Shown: positions 28,213 through 37,081 of the stretch, piece after piece | Position numbering within the stretch: position 1 is the stretch's first letter | Layout: each line of letters opens with the position of its first letter | Source of the DNA: Joostella atrarenae | Lineage (GTDB): Bacteria > Bacteroidota > Bacteroidia > Flavobacteriales > Flavobacteriaceae | Assembly: GCF_021764745.1 (NCBI RefSeq) | Contig: NZ_JAETXX010000011.1 | Coordinates: 88,613 to 152,612, forward strand | Reading direction: 5' to 3' | DNA length: 64,000 nucleotides | The notes under the pieces: generated by a model | Seen by the model: only the letters and a program-made list of their open reading frames with translations | What the model was told of the DNA's origin: nothing | Databases searched by the model: none | Position numbers and translations under genes: made by a program

Positions 28213-28977
28213 ATGGTACACGATTTAAAGAAGGAAGGTAAATTTACTTATTTAGAGGTTGGAGAAGGAACCCCCATTATTGTCCTACACGGATTGATGG
28301 GAGGATTGAGCAATTTTAATAACGTCGCCGATTACTTTTCAACTCGCGGGTACAAAGTTTTAATACCCGAATTACCGATATATAACATGTCTTTATTAAA
28401 GACAAATGTTAAAAGTTTTGCAAACTATTTAGAGAAATTCATTGATCATAAAGATTTAAACGATGTGATTTTACTTGGAAACTCCTTAGGTGGACACATC
28501 GGTCTTTTACACACAAAGCTATACCCAAAAAGAACCAAAGCGTTGGTTATTACTGGAAGTTCTGGATTGTATGAAAATGCAATGGGAGACGGTTACCCAA
28601 AAAGAGGTGACTACGAATTTATCAAAAAGAAAAGTCAGGATGTTTTTTACGATCCTAAAGTAGCTACCAAAGAAATTGTAGACGAGGTATTTGCTACCGT
28701 AAACGATCGTAATAAATTAATTAAAACCTTAGCCATTGCAAAGAGCGCTATTCGTCATAATATGGCGAAAGACTTACCGCATATGCTTACTCCTACATGT
28801 ATAATCTGGGGTGAGGATGACTCTGTAACACCTCCTACTGTAGCTAAAGAATTTCATGAACTTCTTCCAGATTCAAACTTATTTTGGATTGAGAAATGTG
28901 GGCACGCTCCAATGATGGAACACCCTGACCAATTCAATACAATTTTGGAAGACTGGTTAAACGAGCGAAAATTTTAA
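28213..28977 (+). CDS. Alpha/beta-fold hydrolase
   Basis: 254 aa from ATG 28213. Oxyanion-hole HGLMGGLSNFNNV, nucleophile elbow GNSLGGHIG (Ser), catalytic Asp region IIWGEDDSVTPP and His in EKCGHAPMMEHP: a complete Ser-Asp-His triad. No signal peptide. Substrate unknown; such proteins are often esterases or C-C bond hydrolases. Divergent from the dcw cluster and 15 bp upstream of engB, so probably co-transcribed with it. Confidence 0.9.
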   Translation: MVHDLKKEGKFTYLEVGEGTPIIVLHGLMGGLSNFNNVADYFSTRGYKVLIPELPIYNMSLLKTNVKSFANYLEKFIDHKDLNDVILLGNSLGGHIGLLHTKLYPKRTKALVITGSSGLYENAMGDGYPKRGDYEFIKKKSQDVFYDPKVATKEIVDEVFATVNDRNKLIKTLAIAKSAIRHNMAKDLPHMLTPTCIIWGEDDSVTPPTVAKEFHELLPDSNLFWIEKCGHAPMMEHPDQFNTILEDWLNERKF

Positions 28978-28992
28978 AACAACAATAGAACT

Positions 28993-29604
28993 ATGCAAGT
29001 CAAATCCGCCACTTTTATCATAAGTAATTCGGATGTTTCAAAATGCCCTAACGAGCCATTACCTGAATATGCGTTTATAGGAAGATCTAATGTTGGAAAA
29101 TCTTCGCTTATCAATATGCTTACCGACCGTAAGCATTTAGCTAAAATATCTGGAAAACCAGGAAAGACACAACTTATAAATCATTTTAAGATCAATGAAA
29201 ATTGGTTTTTAGTAGATTTACCAGGCTATGGATATGCCAAAGTTTCTAAGAAAACTAAAAATACATTTCAGAAATTTATAACCAAGTATTTCGAAGAAAG
29301 ACAGCAATTGGTTTCTGCTTTTGTTTTGATAGACATAAGACATGAACCTCAAAAAATAGATATGGAATTTATGGAATGGCTTGGAGAACATCAGATTCCA
29401 TTTTCCATAATTTTCACTAAAGCAGATAAGCTAAAGCCTAAAGCTATAGAGCGTGATGTACAGAAATATTTAGACACGCTAACTGCAGGTGTTTGGGCGG
29501 AAGCTCCTAATCATTTTATAACCTCTTCTGCAAATGGAACTGGTAAAGATGAACTTCTTGAATATATAGACACTATTAATCAAGAGTTTTACAAGCAAAA
29601 ATAA
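28993..29604 (+). CDS. engB: Ribosome biogenesis GTPase EngB (YsxC/YihA)
   Basis: 203 aa TRAFAC GTPase acting in 50S subunit assembly. G1 GRSNVGKSS (30-38), G2 with KPGKTQLINHF, G3 DLPGYGYA, G4 FTKADKL, G5 TSSANGTG. Normal family length. Confidence 0.96.
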   Translation: MQVKSATFIISNSDVSKCPNEPLPEYAFIGRSNVGKSSLINMLTDRKHLAKISGKPGKTQLINHFKINENWFLVDLPGYGYAKVSKKTKNTFQKFITKYFEERQQLVSAFVLIDIRHEPQKIDMEFMEWLGEHQIPFSIIFTKADKLKPKAIERDVQKYLDTLTAGVWAEAPNHFITSSANGTGKDELLEYIDTINQEFYKQK

Positions 29605-29680
29605 GCTAAGTGTTGTACTAACTCTTCACGTATTCACAAACACAAATCTTTATGTACCTCTATTATAAAAGTAGGCGGTT

Positions 29681-30055
29681 TTAAGTTGCTAGAAGGTTCT
29701 CTTTTATAGTTTCAATCAAAGACTCAACTGTAGAGTTAGCTGCAATCTGATCTGAGGTCAAGAATATTTTAGGAGAGGAATTCTCTTCTTTTATAAGGAC
29801 TAGTGGTAATTTGTGCGCTGCTAGAAACTCAGGATACCTCTCGTTAAGATGCTCCTTATATAAAAATTCCATCGCAACATTATTATTTGTCCTAAAAGAA
29901 CGCCACACTTCCTTTTCTTTAAAGTTACCATGAGTAAGTTTACAAAGGCTGCAAGCATAGGTATTTGGACTCACAATTTTGTGAGCAGCATCAAAAAGCC
30001 CATTAACCAAACCTGCCTTTGCATTATAAACAAAAAGAAGTGTAGGCTTGCTCAT
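29681..30055 (-). CDS. Small conserved protein with CxxC motif
   Basis: 124 aa, not assigned to a known function. Begins PTLLFVYNAKAGLVNGLFDAAHKI and carries CSLCKLTHG (Cys-x-x-Cys, about 34-37), possibly metal or redox. Flavobacterial homologues sometimes carry the label 'GTPase', but no G1 motif is present. The start overlaps the gldC stop by one base, so it is co-transcribed with gldB and gldC. Confidence 0.75.
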   Translation of the reverse strand: MSKPTLLFVYNAKAGLVNGLFDAAHKIVSPNTYACSLCKLTHGNFKEKEVWRSFRTNNNVAMEFLYKEHLNERYPEFLAAHKLPLVLIKEENSSPKIFLTSDQIAANSTVESLIETIKENLLAT

Positions 30056-30390
30056 TATTTTTTAAGCTCTAATTTTTCAGCAAAATAATCACAAAAATCA
30101 CGCATTGTAGCTGTCATTTTTTCGTCTTGAGTTGCACGATTAAAAGTATCACTCAAAGAAACTAACGTTTGATGCATGAATTTCTTCATCTCATCTACAG
30201 GCATATCTTTTGTCCAAAGATCAATCTTTAAAGTTTCTTGTTTTTCACTATCCCATACAGATAACAAAAATGCTTTTGCTTTTTCATTTTCTACACCACC
30301 ATCTTTTGCTGTCCAACGCAACTTTTCTGGAACTCTATTCTCGTCTAACTCTATATTTAGATTAATGTCTGAGCTATAAGTTTTAGCCAT
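30055..30390 (-). CDS. gldC: Gliding motility protein GldC
   Basis: 111 aa soluble protein, matches GldC in length and sequence (DINLNIELDENRVPEKLRWTA, WTKDMPVDEMKKFMHQTL, MRDFCDYFAEKLEL). Needed for, or stimulating, gliding in Flavobacterium. Overlaps the gldB stop by one base, the conserved gldB-gldC order. Confidence 0.93.
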   Translation of the reverse strand: MAKTYSSDINLNIELDENRVPEKLRWTAKDGGVENEKAKAFLLSVWDSEKQETLKIDLWTKDMPVDEMKKFMHQTLVSLSDTFNRATQDEKMTATMRDFCDYFAEKLELKK

Positions 30391-31346
30391 TACTTTTCTG
30401 GTTTATATCTTGATTTATTAAAAATTTCTTCTGCTGAAGTGTTCAGCATTTGCTGCAAAGATACTTCATTATTTTGCATATAAGAAGCCACTATTTGCCA
30501 ACCTATAAATTGACCAATTCTCCCTGGAGAATCTCCATCTATTTCTAGGTAAAACTTAGAAAAAGGAGCCGGATTGATAAAACGCTCCCCTAGTTTAGCA
30601 TCTGTAGAAAAAAGCAATTCTTTTTCTATAAAATAACGCCATACATAATTTTCATTTGCAAGCGCCCAATCATATTCATCAATAGTATATCCTATTATAT
30701 TGTTTTTTTCAGCTGAAGGAATAAATAGGTCTATTAGATAATAAAGTTTTCCATATTGAATCAACTCACCAAGAAATGTTCTATCCTTGGGAGCTGCGAT
30801 TTTACTTCTTCCGATCGTTTTAGCAACGTCAATTGGTATTTGAGTTGCCGTGAAATTCTTCTTAATATATTGTTGGATTCCGCCATAATATCTATGGTCA
30901 CTTCCTAAATAATTATCCAAACCTATCAACATCAAACTATCTGCATAAATTACCCTGTTTTTATAATCTACATCAGAAATTACAGTGATAATTTTAGGAG
31001 CTTTAAAATCCTTGAAATAATATTTAACATGTTGAAAGACCGATTTTATCTGCGATGTATCTGTCTCAAAATCGTTATATTTTAAACGGATTTCATTATA
31101 AACATCTTGATGTAAAGAATCGTTCATTCTAGCAACCCAAACACTGTCTGGATATTCAGCTGGAAATAAATAAGGAAATTCCTTTTTTAAAGCACCTAGG
31201 TCACTTTTATCAGCATTTGCAAAAGCCTTATCAAACCTAACTATCTTAGCTTGAGTATCAATTTTTGATATTTCATCTTCCAATCTATCCGCCTTAGAGC
31301 AACTAATTAACGAAATGACAATAAGAAAGCAATAAAATTTATTCAT
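30390..31346 (-). CDS. gldB: Gliding motility lipoprotein GldB
   Basis: 318 aa from the ATG at 31346; the frame also allows an ATG two codons upstream. Lipoprotein signal peptide with lipobox LISC (FLIVISLISCSKAD), followed by the GldB core (AKIVRFDKAF, FPYLFPAEYPDSVW, YYGGIQQYIKKNF, GRIGQFIGWQIVASYM). Essential gliding-machinery lipoprotein in Flavobacterium johnsoniae. Upstream lies TAACTTTG (31414-31421), a -7 box match. Confidence 0.93.
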   Translation of the reverse strand: MNKFYCFLIVISLISCSKADRLEDEISKIDTQAKIVRFDKAFANADKSDLGALKKEFPYLFPAEYPDSVWVARMNDSLHQDVYNEIRLKYNDFETDTSQIKSVFQHVKYYFKDFKAPKIITVISDVDYKNRVIYADSLMLIGLDNYLGSDHRYYGGIQQYIKKNFTATQIPIDVAKTIGRSKIAAPKDRTFLGELIQYGKLYYLIDLFIPSAEKNNIIGYTIDEYDWALANENYVWRYFIEKELLFSTDAKLGERFINPAPFSKFYLEIDGDSPGRIGQFIGWQIVASYMQNNEVSLQQMLNTSAEEIFNKSRYKPEK

Positions 31347-31413
31347 ATGCATTATTTAAAAACCTTTAGCTATTATGCTTTTTAAAAATTTAAGAATCTG
31401 TTACATTTGTTTA

Positions 31414-31421
31414 CAAAGTTA
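31414..31421 (-). promoter_or_regulatory. Probable gldB promoter (-7 box)
   Basis: TAACTTTG on the minus strand fits TAnnTTTG, about 68 bp before the gldB ATG. No clear TTG at the -33 distance, so only moderate support. Confidence 0.45.
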
Positions 31422-31512
31422 ACTGAAAGTAAAAGTTAGTCCTAAAGTTTTACTACAGATAAAAAAATTCTTTTTAATTACCTTTTGATAACGCAATACA
31501 AAGACACAAATT

Positions 31513-32304
31513 ATGAAAACAGAAAAAATAATAGATTACATCGTTACTTGGTTAAAAGACTATGCAGAGAATGCTAACATGAAAGGTTTTGTTATCGGAA
31601 TTTCTGGTGGAATAGACTCCGCAGTAACATCCACATTATGTGCTAAAACAGGTTTAGATGTACTGTGCTTAGAAATGCCAATTCATCAAGCAGAAAATCA
31701 AGTAAGCAGAGCTTTAGACCATATAGATTGGCTTCAAAAAAGCTACCCAAGTGTATTAAGTAAGCAGGTAAACTTAACTCCTGTATTTGATAGTTTGGTA
31801 GCCGCTCTTCCAAAGGTAGAAAAAGAAGAAGATCGCTTTATGGCTTTAGCAAATACTAGAGCTAGATTGCGAATGACCTCTTTGTATTATTTCGCTGCTC
31901 AAGAAAAATACTTAGTAGCAGGAACTGGAAACAAGGTGGAAGACTTTGGTGTAGGCTTCTATACAAAATATGGTGATGGCGGTGTAGACCTAAGTCCTAT
32001 TGCAGATTTATTAAAAACTGAAGTTTACAATATTGCCAAAGTTTTAGGAATTAACCAAGCAATACAAAAAGCAGCTCCGACTGATGGTTTATGGGGAGAT
32101 GACAGAACAGATGAAGATCAAATAGGAGCTTCTTACCCTGAATTAGAATGGGCAATGGAAGCTACAGATCAAGGAAAAACAGCAGCAGATTTTGAAGGAA
32201 GAAAAAAAGAAGTCCTAACAATATATACAAGATTAAATAAAGCAAATAGACATAAAATGGATCCTATTCCTGTTTGTGAAATACCTGCTGAATTGAAAAA
32301 ATAA
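31513..32304 (+). CDS. nadE: NH3-dependent NAD+ synthetase NadE
   Basis: 263 aa, converts deamido-NAD to NAD with ammonia and ATP. P-loop GISGGIDSAV (29-38), NTRARLRMTSLYYFA, VAGTGNKVEDFGVGFYTKYGDGGVD and TDGLWGDDRTDEDQIG. No N-terminal glutaminase domain, so it is the ammonia-dependent short form. Divergent from gldB, a neighbourhood I recall as conserved in flavobacteria. Confidence 0.96.
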   Translation: MKTEKIIDYIVTWLKDYAENANMKGFVIGISGGIDSAVTSTLCAKTGLDVLCLEMPIHQAENQVSRALDHIDWLQKSYPSVLSKQVNLTPVFDSLVAALPKVEKEEDRFMALANTRARLRMTSLYYFAAQEKYLVAGTGNKVEDFGVGFYTKYGDGGVDLSPIADLLKTEVYNIAKVLGINQAIQKAAPTDGLWGDDRTDEDQIGASYPELEWAMEATDQGKTAADFEGRKKEVLTIYTRLNKANRHKMDPIPVCEIPAELKK

Positions 32305-32333
32305 ATATATTTTTATTATTTTTTTTCTCATAG

Positions 32334-32364
32334 TTGACTTTAAAACTAATTTTTACTATATTTA
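32334..32364 (+). promoter_or_regulatory. Probable promoter of response-regulator gene
   Basis: TTG (32334-32336), 20-bp gap, TATATTTA (32357-32364; 7 of 8 match to TAnnTTTG). It would give a leader of about 95 nt, which contains a 23-codon ORF. Confidence 0.55.
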
Positions 32365-32399
32365 CTTACAAATTAACAAAGGATACCCCCAAAGTCGCT

Positions 32400-32471
32400 A
32401 TGAAGTATATTAACTATTTTCTATTTTGTTGTGGCTTATTTAAAACGAACTTTAAAAAGTCTTTATTATGA
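32400..32471 (+). CDS. Possible 23-aa leader peptide overlapping the response regulator
   Basis: ATG at 32400 opens a frame starting MKYINYFLFCCGLF and ending SLL, hydrophobic with a basic tail. Its TGA overlaps the ATG of the response regulator (ATGA), typical of translational coupling. Short chance ORFs are possible in this AT-rich leader, and there is no comparative support. Confidence 0.4.
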   Translation: MKYINYFLFCCGLFKTNFKKSLL

Positions 32472-33097
32472 TTAAAGTTTTAGTTGCTGATAACCACCCC
32501 ATCGTTAGAATGGGCTTAGAGACAGCTTTACAAAACAATGATACTCTCGAATTTATCGGAAGTGCAAGTACTACATCTGAATTATTCAGCACGTTAACTG
32601 TTAAAAATCCGGACGTGATTCTATTAGAAATGGATATTCCTGAAGTTAATGGTATCACCGCATTAAGAAGACTTAAGAAGGATAAGAAGGATATTAAAAT
32701 CCTTATATACAGTGCGCAAGCTGAAGATGTATATGCGCTAAGCACTTTAAGAGCTGGAGCTTCTGGATATGTTTCTAAATCTGCTTCTATCGAGACCCTA
32801 ATTAGTGCAATAACTAAAGTAGCAGACGGAGGTATGTTTATTACAAATGAACTAGCGCAACGCCTTGCCTTTGATGAAAGCACTAACAAACCACGAAAAC
32901 TATTTAGAAAATTATCTACTCGTGAAGTGGAAGTACTTAAATTACTAGCTTCAGGAAGGAGAAATAAACAAGTTGCCGAAGAGTTAGGACTTAATGAAAA
33001 AACAGTAAGTACTTACAAAGCTCGACTTATGAGAAAATTAAATGTTGATAATATGGTTGATATGCTACAACAAGCAAAAGCATTAGAATTGTATTAA
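32468..33097 (+). CDS. NarL/LuxR-type response regulator with Glu at the phosphosite
   Basis: 209 aa: receiver domain (1-120) and LuxR helix-turn-helix (about 145-205, STREVEVLKLLASGRRNKQVAEELGLNEKTVSTYKARLMRKL). The acid pocket is ADNHP (Asp8, Asn9 where Asp is usual), the Ser/Thr switch is IYSA and the Lys is YVSKSA (about 103). The residue aligned with the phospho-accepting Asp is glutamate: ILLEMDIP (Glu54) instead of LLDxxMP. Such a change often mimics the phosphorylated state, so the protein may be active without a kinase. No sensor kinase gene is adjacent. Confidence 0.92.
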   Translation: MIKVLVADNHPIVRMGLETALQNNDTLEFIGSASTTSELFSTLTVKNPDVILLEMDIPEVNGITALRRLKKDKKDIKILIYSAQAEDVYALSTLRAGASGYVSKSASIETLISAITKVADGGMFITNELAQRLAFDESTNKPRKLFRKLSTREVEVLKLLASGRRNKQVAEELGLNEKTVSTYKARLMRKLNVDNMVDMLQQAKALELY

Positions 33098-33106
33098 AAA
33101 AGTATA

Positions 33107-33154
33107 TATAGCACATAAAAAAACACTCCTAGGAGTGTTTTTTTATGTGCTATA
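33107..33154. terminator. 48-bp perfect palindrome, bidirectional terminator
   Basis: Left arm 33107-33130 and right arm 33131-33154 are exact reverse complements; the centre is ACTCCTAGGAGT with long A and T runs inside the stem. It lies between the converging response-regulator and dnaG genes and can terminate both transcripts. Confidence 0.85.
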
Positions 33155-33165
33155 ATGAAATTTGG

Positions 33166-35169
33166 TTAGCTATAAAACGTAGTGTTAGTAACCAATCCGA
33201 ATCGGTCTGACAGTTTCTTTCTTAAATCCCAATAGTTTTTTATATCTTCCATTTGATCTAATGTAGCATTATTATTAGCCCCAATTATTTCATGAATACT
33301 GTCTACTAACATATTCAATAATTTTAATCGAAGCATCGCTATTGTCTGATGCACTAATAGATTAACAGACATATCTTTATCTTTCACAAGAATATCCTTA
33401 CTTTCCCAATTTGATAAGGAATATTTTTCTTCATTCATGAGAATATCTACTACCTCAGCATTTTCTTCAAAACTTAAAGAATGTAGAAAATCATCCATTT
33501 TTAAACTTCCTTCAACATTATACATTTCTATAAGAATAGCATATATACGATGGAATTTTTCATTTGTAAACTCAATTTCATCAGCCTGTAAGTCTAAAAA
33601 TATTTTTTCATAGACTTTCATTTCGACTTTAATCTCCTTCTCCAACATCTCCCCTTTGTCATTTTCTTCTAAAATTACATCGGTAAATGTTTCTGTTTTA
33701 CTTCCATGAAAAAGTAGGATTCCTATAATAGATTTTTCTAATTGATTTAGCTGATCTATTTTTCTACTTGCTCCCTCCTTTCCAGATTTTACAACATCAA
33801 ATGTATTATTTCTTTTTTCTTCTTTATGCTTTTTATTAGCATCCGATTTCTCTTTATTACCTAATTGAGCTAATGTATTATATAAAACATCTTCAGAAAT
33901 ATCCATTATCCTGGAGCACTCTTGGATGTATACCTCCCGTTGGATTCTATCTGGAATCTTATAGATACTATTTACAATCTCACGAATAGTATCAGCCTTT
34001 TTTATAGGATCGTTTTCAGCATCTTTAACCAGTAAAGAAGCTTTAAAACGTATAAAATCGGTTGCATTTTCTTCTAAAAAAGCAACTAACTCTTCATGAT
34101 CATTTTCTCTTGCGTAGCTATCTGGATCTTGACCTTCAGGAAAAGTACAAATCTTAACATTCATTCCTTGTTCCAAAATCAAATCTATACCTCTAATAGA
34201 AGCTCGAATCCCAGCAGCATCACCATCAAAGAGAACCGTAATATTCTTTGTTAATCTATTTATAAGTCGAATTTGATCCGACGTCAAAGCAGTTCCACTA
34301 GAAGCTACAACATTTTCTATTCCGCTTTGATTAAACTGTATCACATCTGTATAACCTTCAACTAAATAACAATTATCTTGTTTGGCTATAGCTTGCTTTG
34401 CATGATAAATACCATACAACACTTTACTCTTATGATATATCTCACTCTCAGGGGAATTTAAATATTTTGCAGCCTTTTTATCTGATGTTAGAATACGACC
34501 TCCAAAACCTAAAACACGGCCACTCATAGAGTGAATAGGGAACATTACTCGACCTTTAAATCGATCGAACATTCTCTTATCTCCAGAACCCTCTTTCTCC
34601 TTTACAATAGTTAACCCCGTTTTTTCTAAAAAATCTAATTGATATCCTTTTCCAAGCGCTTCTTTTGTAAAAGCATCCCACTGATCTAAAGAGTATCCTA
34701 GTTTAAATTTTTCTATAGTTTCTTGGGTAAAACCACGCTCTTTAAAATAAGTTCCCCCAATTGCTTTTCCTAACTCACTATTTTTTAATGTTTTTTGAAA
34801 ATAGTCTTGAGCGAATTCAGAAACCAAATACATACTTTCACGCTCACTAGATTTTTCCTTAGCCTCGTTAGTTTGCTCTGTCTCTTCTACTTCAATCCCA
34901 TATTTCCTAGCTAAGTATTTAATAGCCTCAGGATATGTATAATGTTCATGTTCCATAAGGAAAGCCACAACATTCCCACCTTTCCCACTACTAAAATCTT
35001 TCCAGATTTGTTTCACAGGAGAAACCATAAAACTAGGTGTTCGCTCATCAGAAAATGGACTAAGCCCCTTAAAGCTAGACCCCGATTTCTTTAATTGTAC
35101 AAAATCACCAATCACCTCCTCTACGCGAGAAGCATCAAAAACTTTATCTATGGTCGACTTTGAAATCAA
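33166..35169 (-). CDS. dnaG: DNA primase DnaG lacking zinc ligands
   Basis: 667 aa from the TTG at 35169, which gives the family start ISKSTIDKVFDASRVEEVIGDFVQLK. A longer frame also begins with TTG (35229), but its 20 extra residues look unrelated. The N-terminal zinc-binding domain is degenerate: the usual CPFH and CFxC ligands read SPFS and DFSS (SPFSDERTPSF ... WKDFSSGKGGNVVAF), so no zinc can bind in the normal way. The TOPRIM catalytic core is intact (LVEGYTDVIQFNQSGIENVVASSGTAL, VLFDGDAAG). A roughly 230-residue C-terminal helicase-interaction region follows. From memory this loss is general in flavobacteria. Confidence 0.94.
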   Translation of the reverse strand: MISKSTIDKVFDASRVEEVIGDFVQLKKSGSSFKGLSPFSDERTPSFMVSPVKQIWKDFSSGKGGNVVAFLMEHEHYTYPEAIKYLARKYGIEVEETEQTNEAKEKSSERESMYLVSEFAQDYFQKTLKNSELGKAIGGTYFKERGFTQETIEKFKLGYSLDQWDAFTKEALGKGYQLDFLEKTGLTIVKEKEGSGDKRMFDRFKGRVMFPIHSMSGRVLGFGGRILTSDKKAAKYLNSPESEIYHKSKVLYGIYHAKQAIAKQDNCYLVEGYTDVIQFNQSGIENVVASSGTALTSDQIRLINRLTKNITVLFDGDAAGIRASIRGIDLILEQGMNVKICTFPEGQDPDSYARENDHEELVAFLEENATDFIRFKASLLVKDAENDPIKKADTIREIVNSIYKIPDRIQREVYIQECSRIMDISEDVLYNTLAQLGNKEKSDANKKHKEEKRNNTFDVVKSGKEGASRKIDQLNQLEKSIIGILLFHGSKTETFTDVILEENDKGEMLEKEIKVEMKVYEKIFLDLQADEIEFTNEKFHRIYAILIEMYNVEGSLKMDDFLHSLSFEENAEVVDILMNEEKYSLSNWESKDILVKDKDMSVNLLVHQTIAMLRLKLLNMLVDSIHEIIGANNNATLDQMEDIKNYWDLRKKLSDRFGLVTNTTFYS

Positions 35170-35284
35170 TTGAAAATAATTTTTAAAAGAATTTATAAAA
35201 AAATGATTCCCACTTAAAGCAGGAATCAAAAATAAGTAATATTATAACCTTATAACGTTACTGATGACACTTTTTTATTGAAAT

Positions 35285-36334
35285 TTATATTTCAAATCGA
35301 AGTCCTAAGGATATATTGTGCTGTTCTACATTTGGCTCTTTAAACATATCATTTAAATCATATTTCACATATAACGATACACCTCCATAACCTATATAAC
35401 CAGCAATTCCATAAATAAAATTATTTGTGTTATAATTGTCTTTTATCTTTTGTTCCGACTTTACACCCTCTAAATTAGTAGCTCTTAATTTTTGTCTAGT
35501 ACTTGAGTTTAGGCCTGCATAACCTCCAATTCCAGTTACAAATTTATGTCGCGTATCATATCTAAAATAATCTTCTCGCTCTACCTTTTTTGAAGGCCCA
35601 AATTCAAAAAATACAGGGACTACAAAATTATCCATTCGCAATTTAGCTTTATGAACTTTACCCTCATAAGTTTCTAAAGATGTTATATTTCCCTCTTTTA
35701 CGAAGTACAAATTATCTGCTGCCTTAATCCCGTTCGATTGATACGAAATTCCATAAGTTAATCTTATTGCATTACTATTTTTAAGAAGACGAGTTTTCCA
35801 TTGCCAACCAACCTCAAAGAATTTACTTCCTCCAATCTGATATGGTGTATCATTAAAAGAAACTCCATCAATCAACCCATGATTAAATCCAAAAGCTACA
35901 TAAATAGCTGAGCTTGTTCTTTTATCATAAACTCGTTTATATTTACAATTATTGGGTTCTTCTAATACATCTTCTTTCACAATATCTTCTTCAATAAAAA
36001 GATCCTCTCCCCTTTGCAGCAATGCTATATTATTATCCAATATTGCAATTTTATTCTCGATATTCTTTGCTGCTATTTCTGCGGCTTCCTTTTTCTTATT
36101 CTCCGCTTCAGTACTTGTTAAAACTCCACTAGACTGATCTTCTGTTATTTTTTCAACCTCCCTCTTAAGCCTAGCTTTCTCGTCATTTATTACTTGTTCC
36201 TTCTGTTTTTGTAATAACTCGATCTTTGACAAGGGTGTTACAACTTTTAAAGTATCTGATACTTCCTGTCCCAATACATAATGGACATTAAGGAGTACTA
36301 TCGCTAAGGCGATATAAATTTTAATTCTAAACAT
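35285..36334 (-). CDS. Outer-membrane beta-barrel protein with coiled-coil N-part
   Basis: 349 aa, signal peptide (IYIALAIVLLNVHYVLGQ). Residues about 35-115 are charged and helical (KEQVINDEKARLKREVEKITEDQ...EAAEIAAKNIENKIAIL), likely coiled coil. The rest alternates polar and hydrophobic with aromatic ends (SNAIRLTYGISYQSNG, FIYGIAGYIGYGGVSLYVKYDLNDMF, ISLGLRFEI), like a small barrel. Third gene after a sigma factor and a membrane protein, perhaps the output or sensed component of that system. Family not recognised. Confidence 0.7.
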   Translation of the reverse strand: MFRIKIYIALAIVLLNVHYVLGQEVSDTLKVVTPLSKIELLQKQKEQVINDEKARLKREVEKITEDQSSGVLTSTEAENKKKEAAEIAAKNIENKIAILDNNIALLQRGEDLFIEEDIVKEDVLEEPNNCKYKRVYDKRTSSAIYVAFGFNHGLIDGVSFNDTPYQIGGSKFFEVGWQWKTRLLKNSNAIRLTYGISYQSNGIKAADNLYFVKEGNITSLETYEGKVHKAKLRMDNFVVPVFFEFGPSKKVEREDYFRYDTRHKFVTGIGGYAGLNSSTRQKLRATNLEGVKSEQKIKDNYNTNNFIYGIAGYIGYGGVSLYVKYDLNDMFKEPNVEQHNISLGLRFEI

Positions 36335-36361
36335 GATTTTTGATTTTGATTGATGAATAAA

Positions 36362-37081
36362 CTATTGATTACGGTCGGCTACAGCAGATTTAACTCTCAT
36401 CAATCTTTCTTTGATAACTTCGAAGACTTTCTCTTTAAAAGATTGATCTAGTTCTGTTTCTACTTCGTCTAAAAGCGCCATTGCACTGAGGCTATCCGGC
36501 CGCTTATTATGTATTCTTTCTTTATAGATTGACTTTTGAGCTTCTAATAAAAGTGCATTTATCTCTTCATCTGTAACACTTGTACCCTCTTTCAATTCTA
36601 TTATTTTCGAAGCCACATCATTAATTTTATCTGATTCAATAGTTTCCTTCTTTCTTTCTGCTACCAAAACCGAAGTTCCATCTTCAACATACTCGATAGC
36701 CTTTTTAGATTGCGAAGCTTTATTTTCATTTAACTCATCTGACACTGACTTTTTAGTAGCCATGCTGTTAGATGCTTCTATAATTTGCTCATTTAGTATT
36801 TCTGGGTTCTTTTTTATAGGCTCCTCAATAGGGTCTTGAACATTTTGTTTTACTACCTCTAAATGTATATCTTGATTGGATGAATTAATTAAATAAATAC
36901 TACTAACTAAAATCACAACAAATACTGCTGCTACCCAATACACCATAGCTATACTTTTCCTTTTTGAATTACCATCTGTATTCAACTTGGACTCCAAACG
37001 CTCCCATGCATCTTTAGAAGGATTAATTTTTCGTTCTTCTAAAGTTTTCTTTATATGATTATTAAGAGGATTGAGACTCAT
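36362..37081 (-). CDS. Putative anti-sigma factor (single-pass membrane protein)
   Basis: 239 aa from the ATG at 37081; an earlier start in the frame lies deep inside the sigma gene. N-terminal cytoplasmic segment with DAWERLESKL, then one transmembrane helix (MVYWVAAVFVVILVSSIYLI, about 46-66), then a long charged, helical extracytoplasmic part (rich in E/K/S). It overlaps the end of the sigma-factor gene by 20 bp. Position and topology suggest a zinc-less anti-sigma factor, but no domain is recognisable. Confidence 0.7.
   Translation of the reverse strand: MSLNPLNNHIKKTLEERKINPSKDAWERLESKLNTDGNSKRKSIAMVYWVAAVFVVILVSSIYLINSSNQDIHLEVVKQNVQDPIEEPIKKNPEILNEQIIEASNSMATKKSVSDELNENKASQSKKAIEYVEDGTSVLVAERKKETIESDKINDVASKIIELKEGTSVTDEEINALLLEAQKSIYKERIHNKRPDSLSAMALLDEVETELDQSFKEKVFEVIKERLMRVKSAVADRNQ

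Noticed and set aside
29681..30055. GTPase annotation for the CxxC protein next to gldC
   Set aside because: No P-loop or other G motifs; a label seen in homologues is not supported by the sequence.
35170..35229. Longer N-terminus of DnaG
   Set aside because: Also starts with TTG and the extra 20 residues do not match the conserved primase start.
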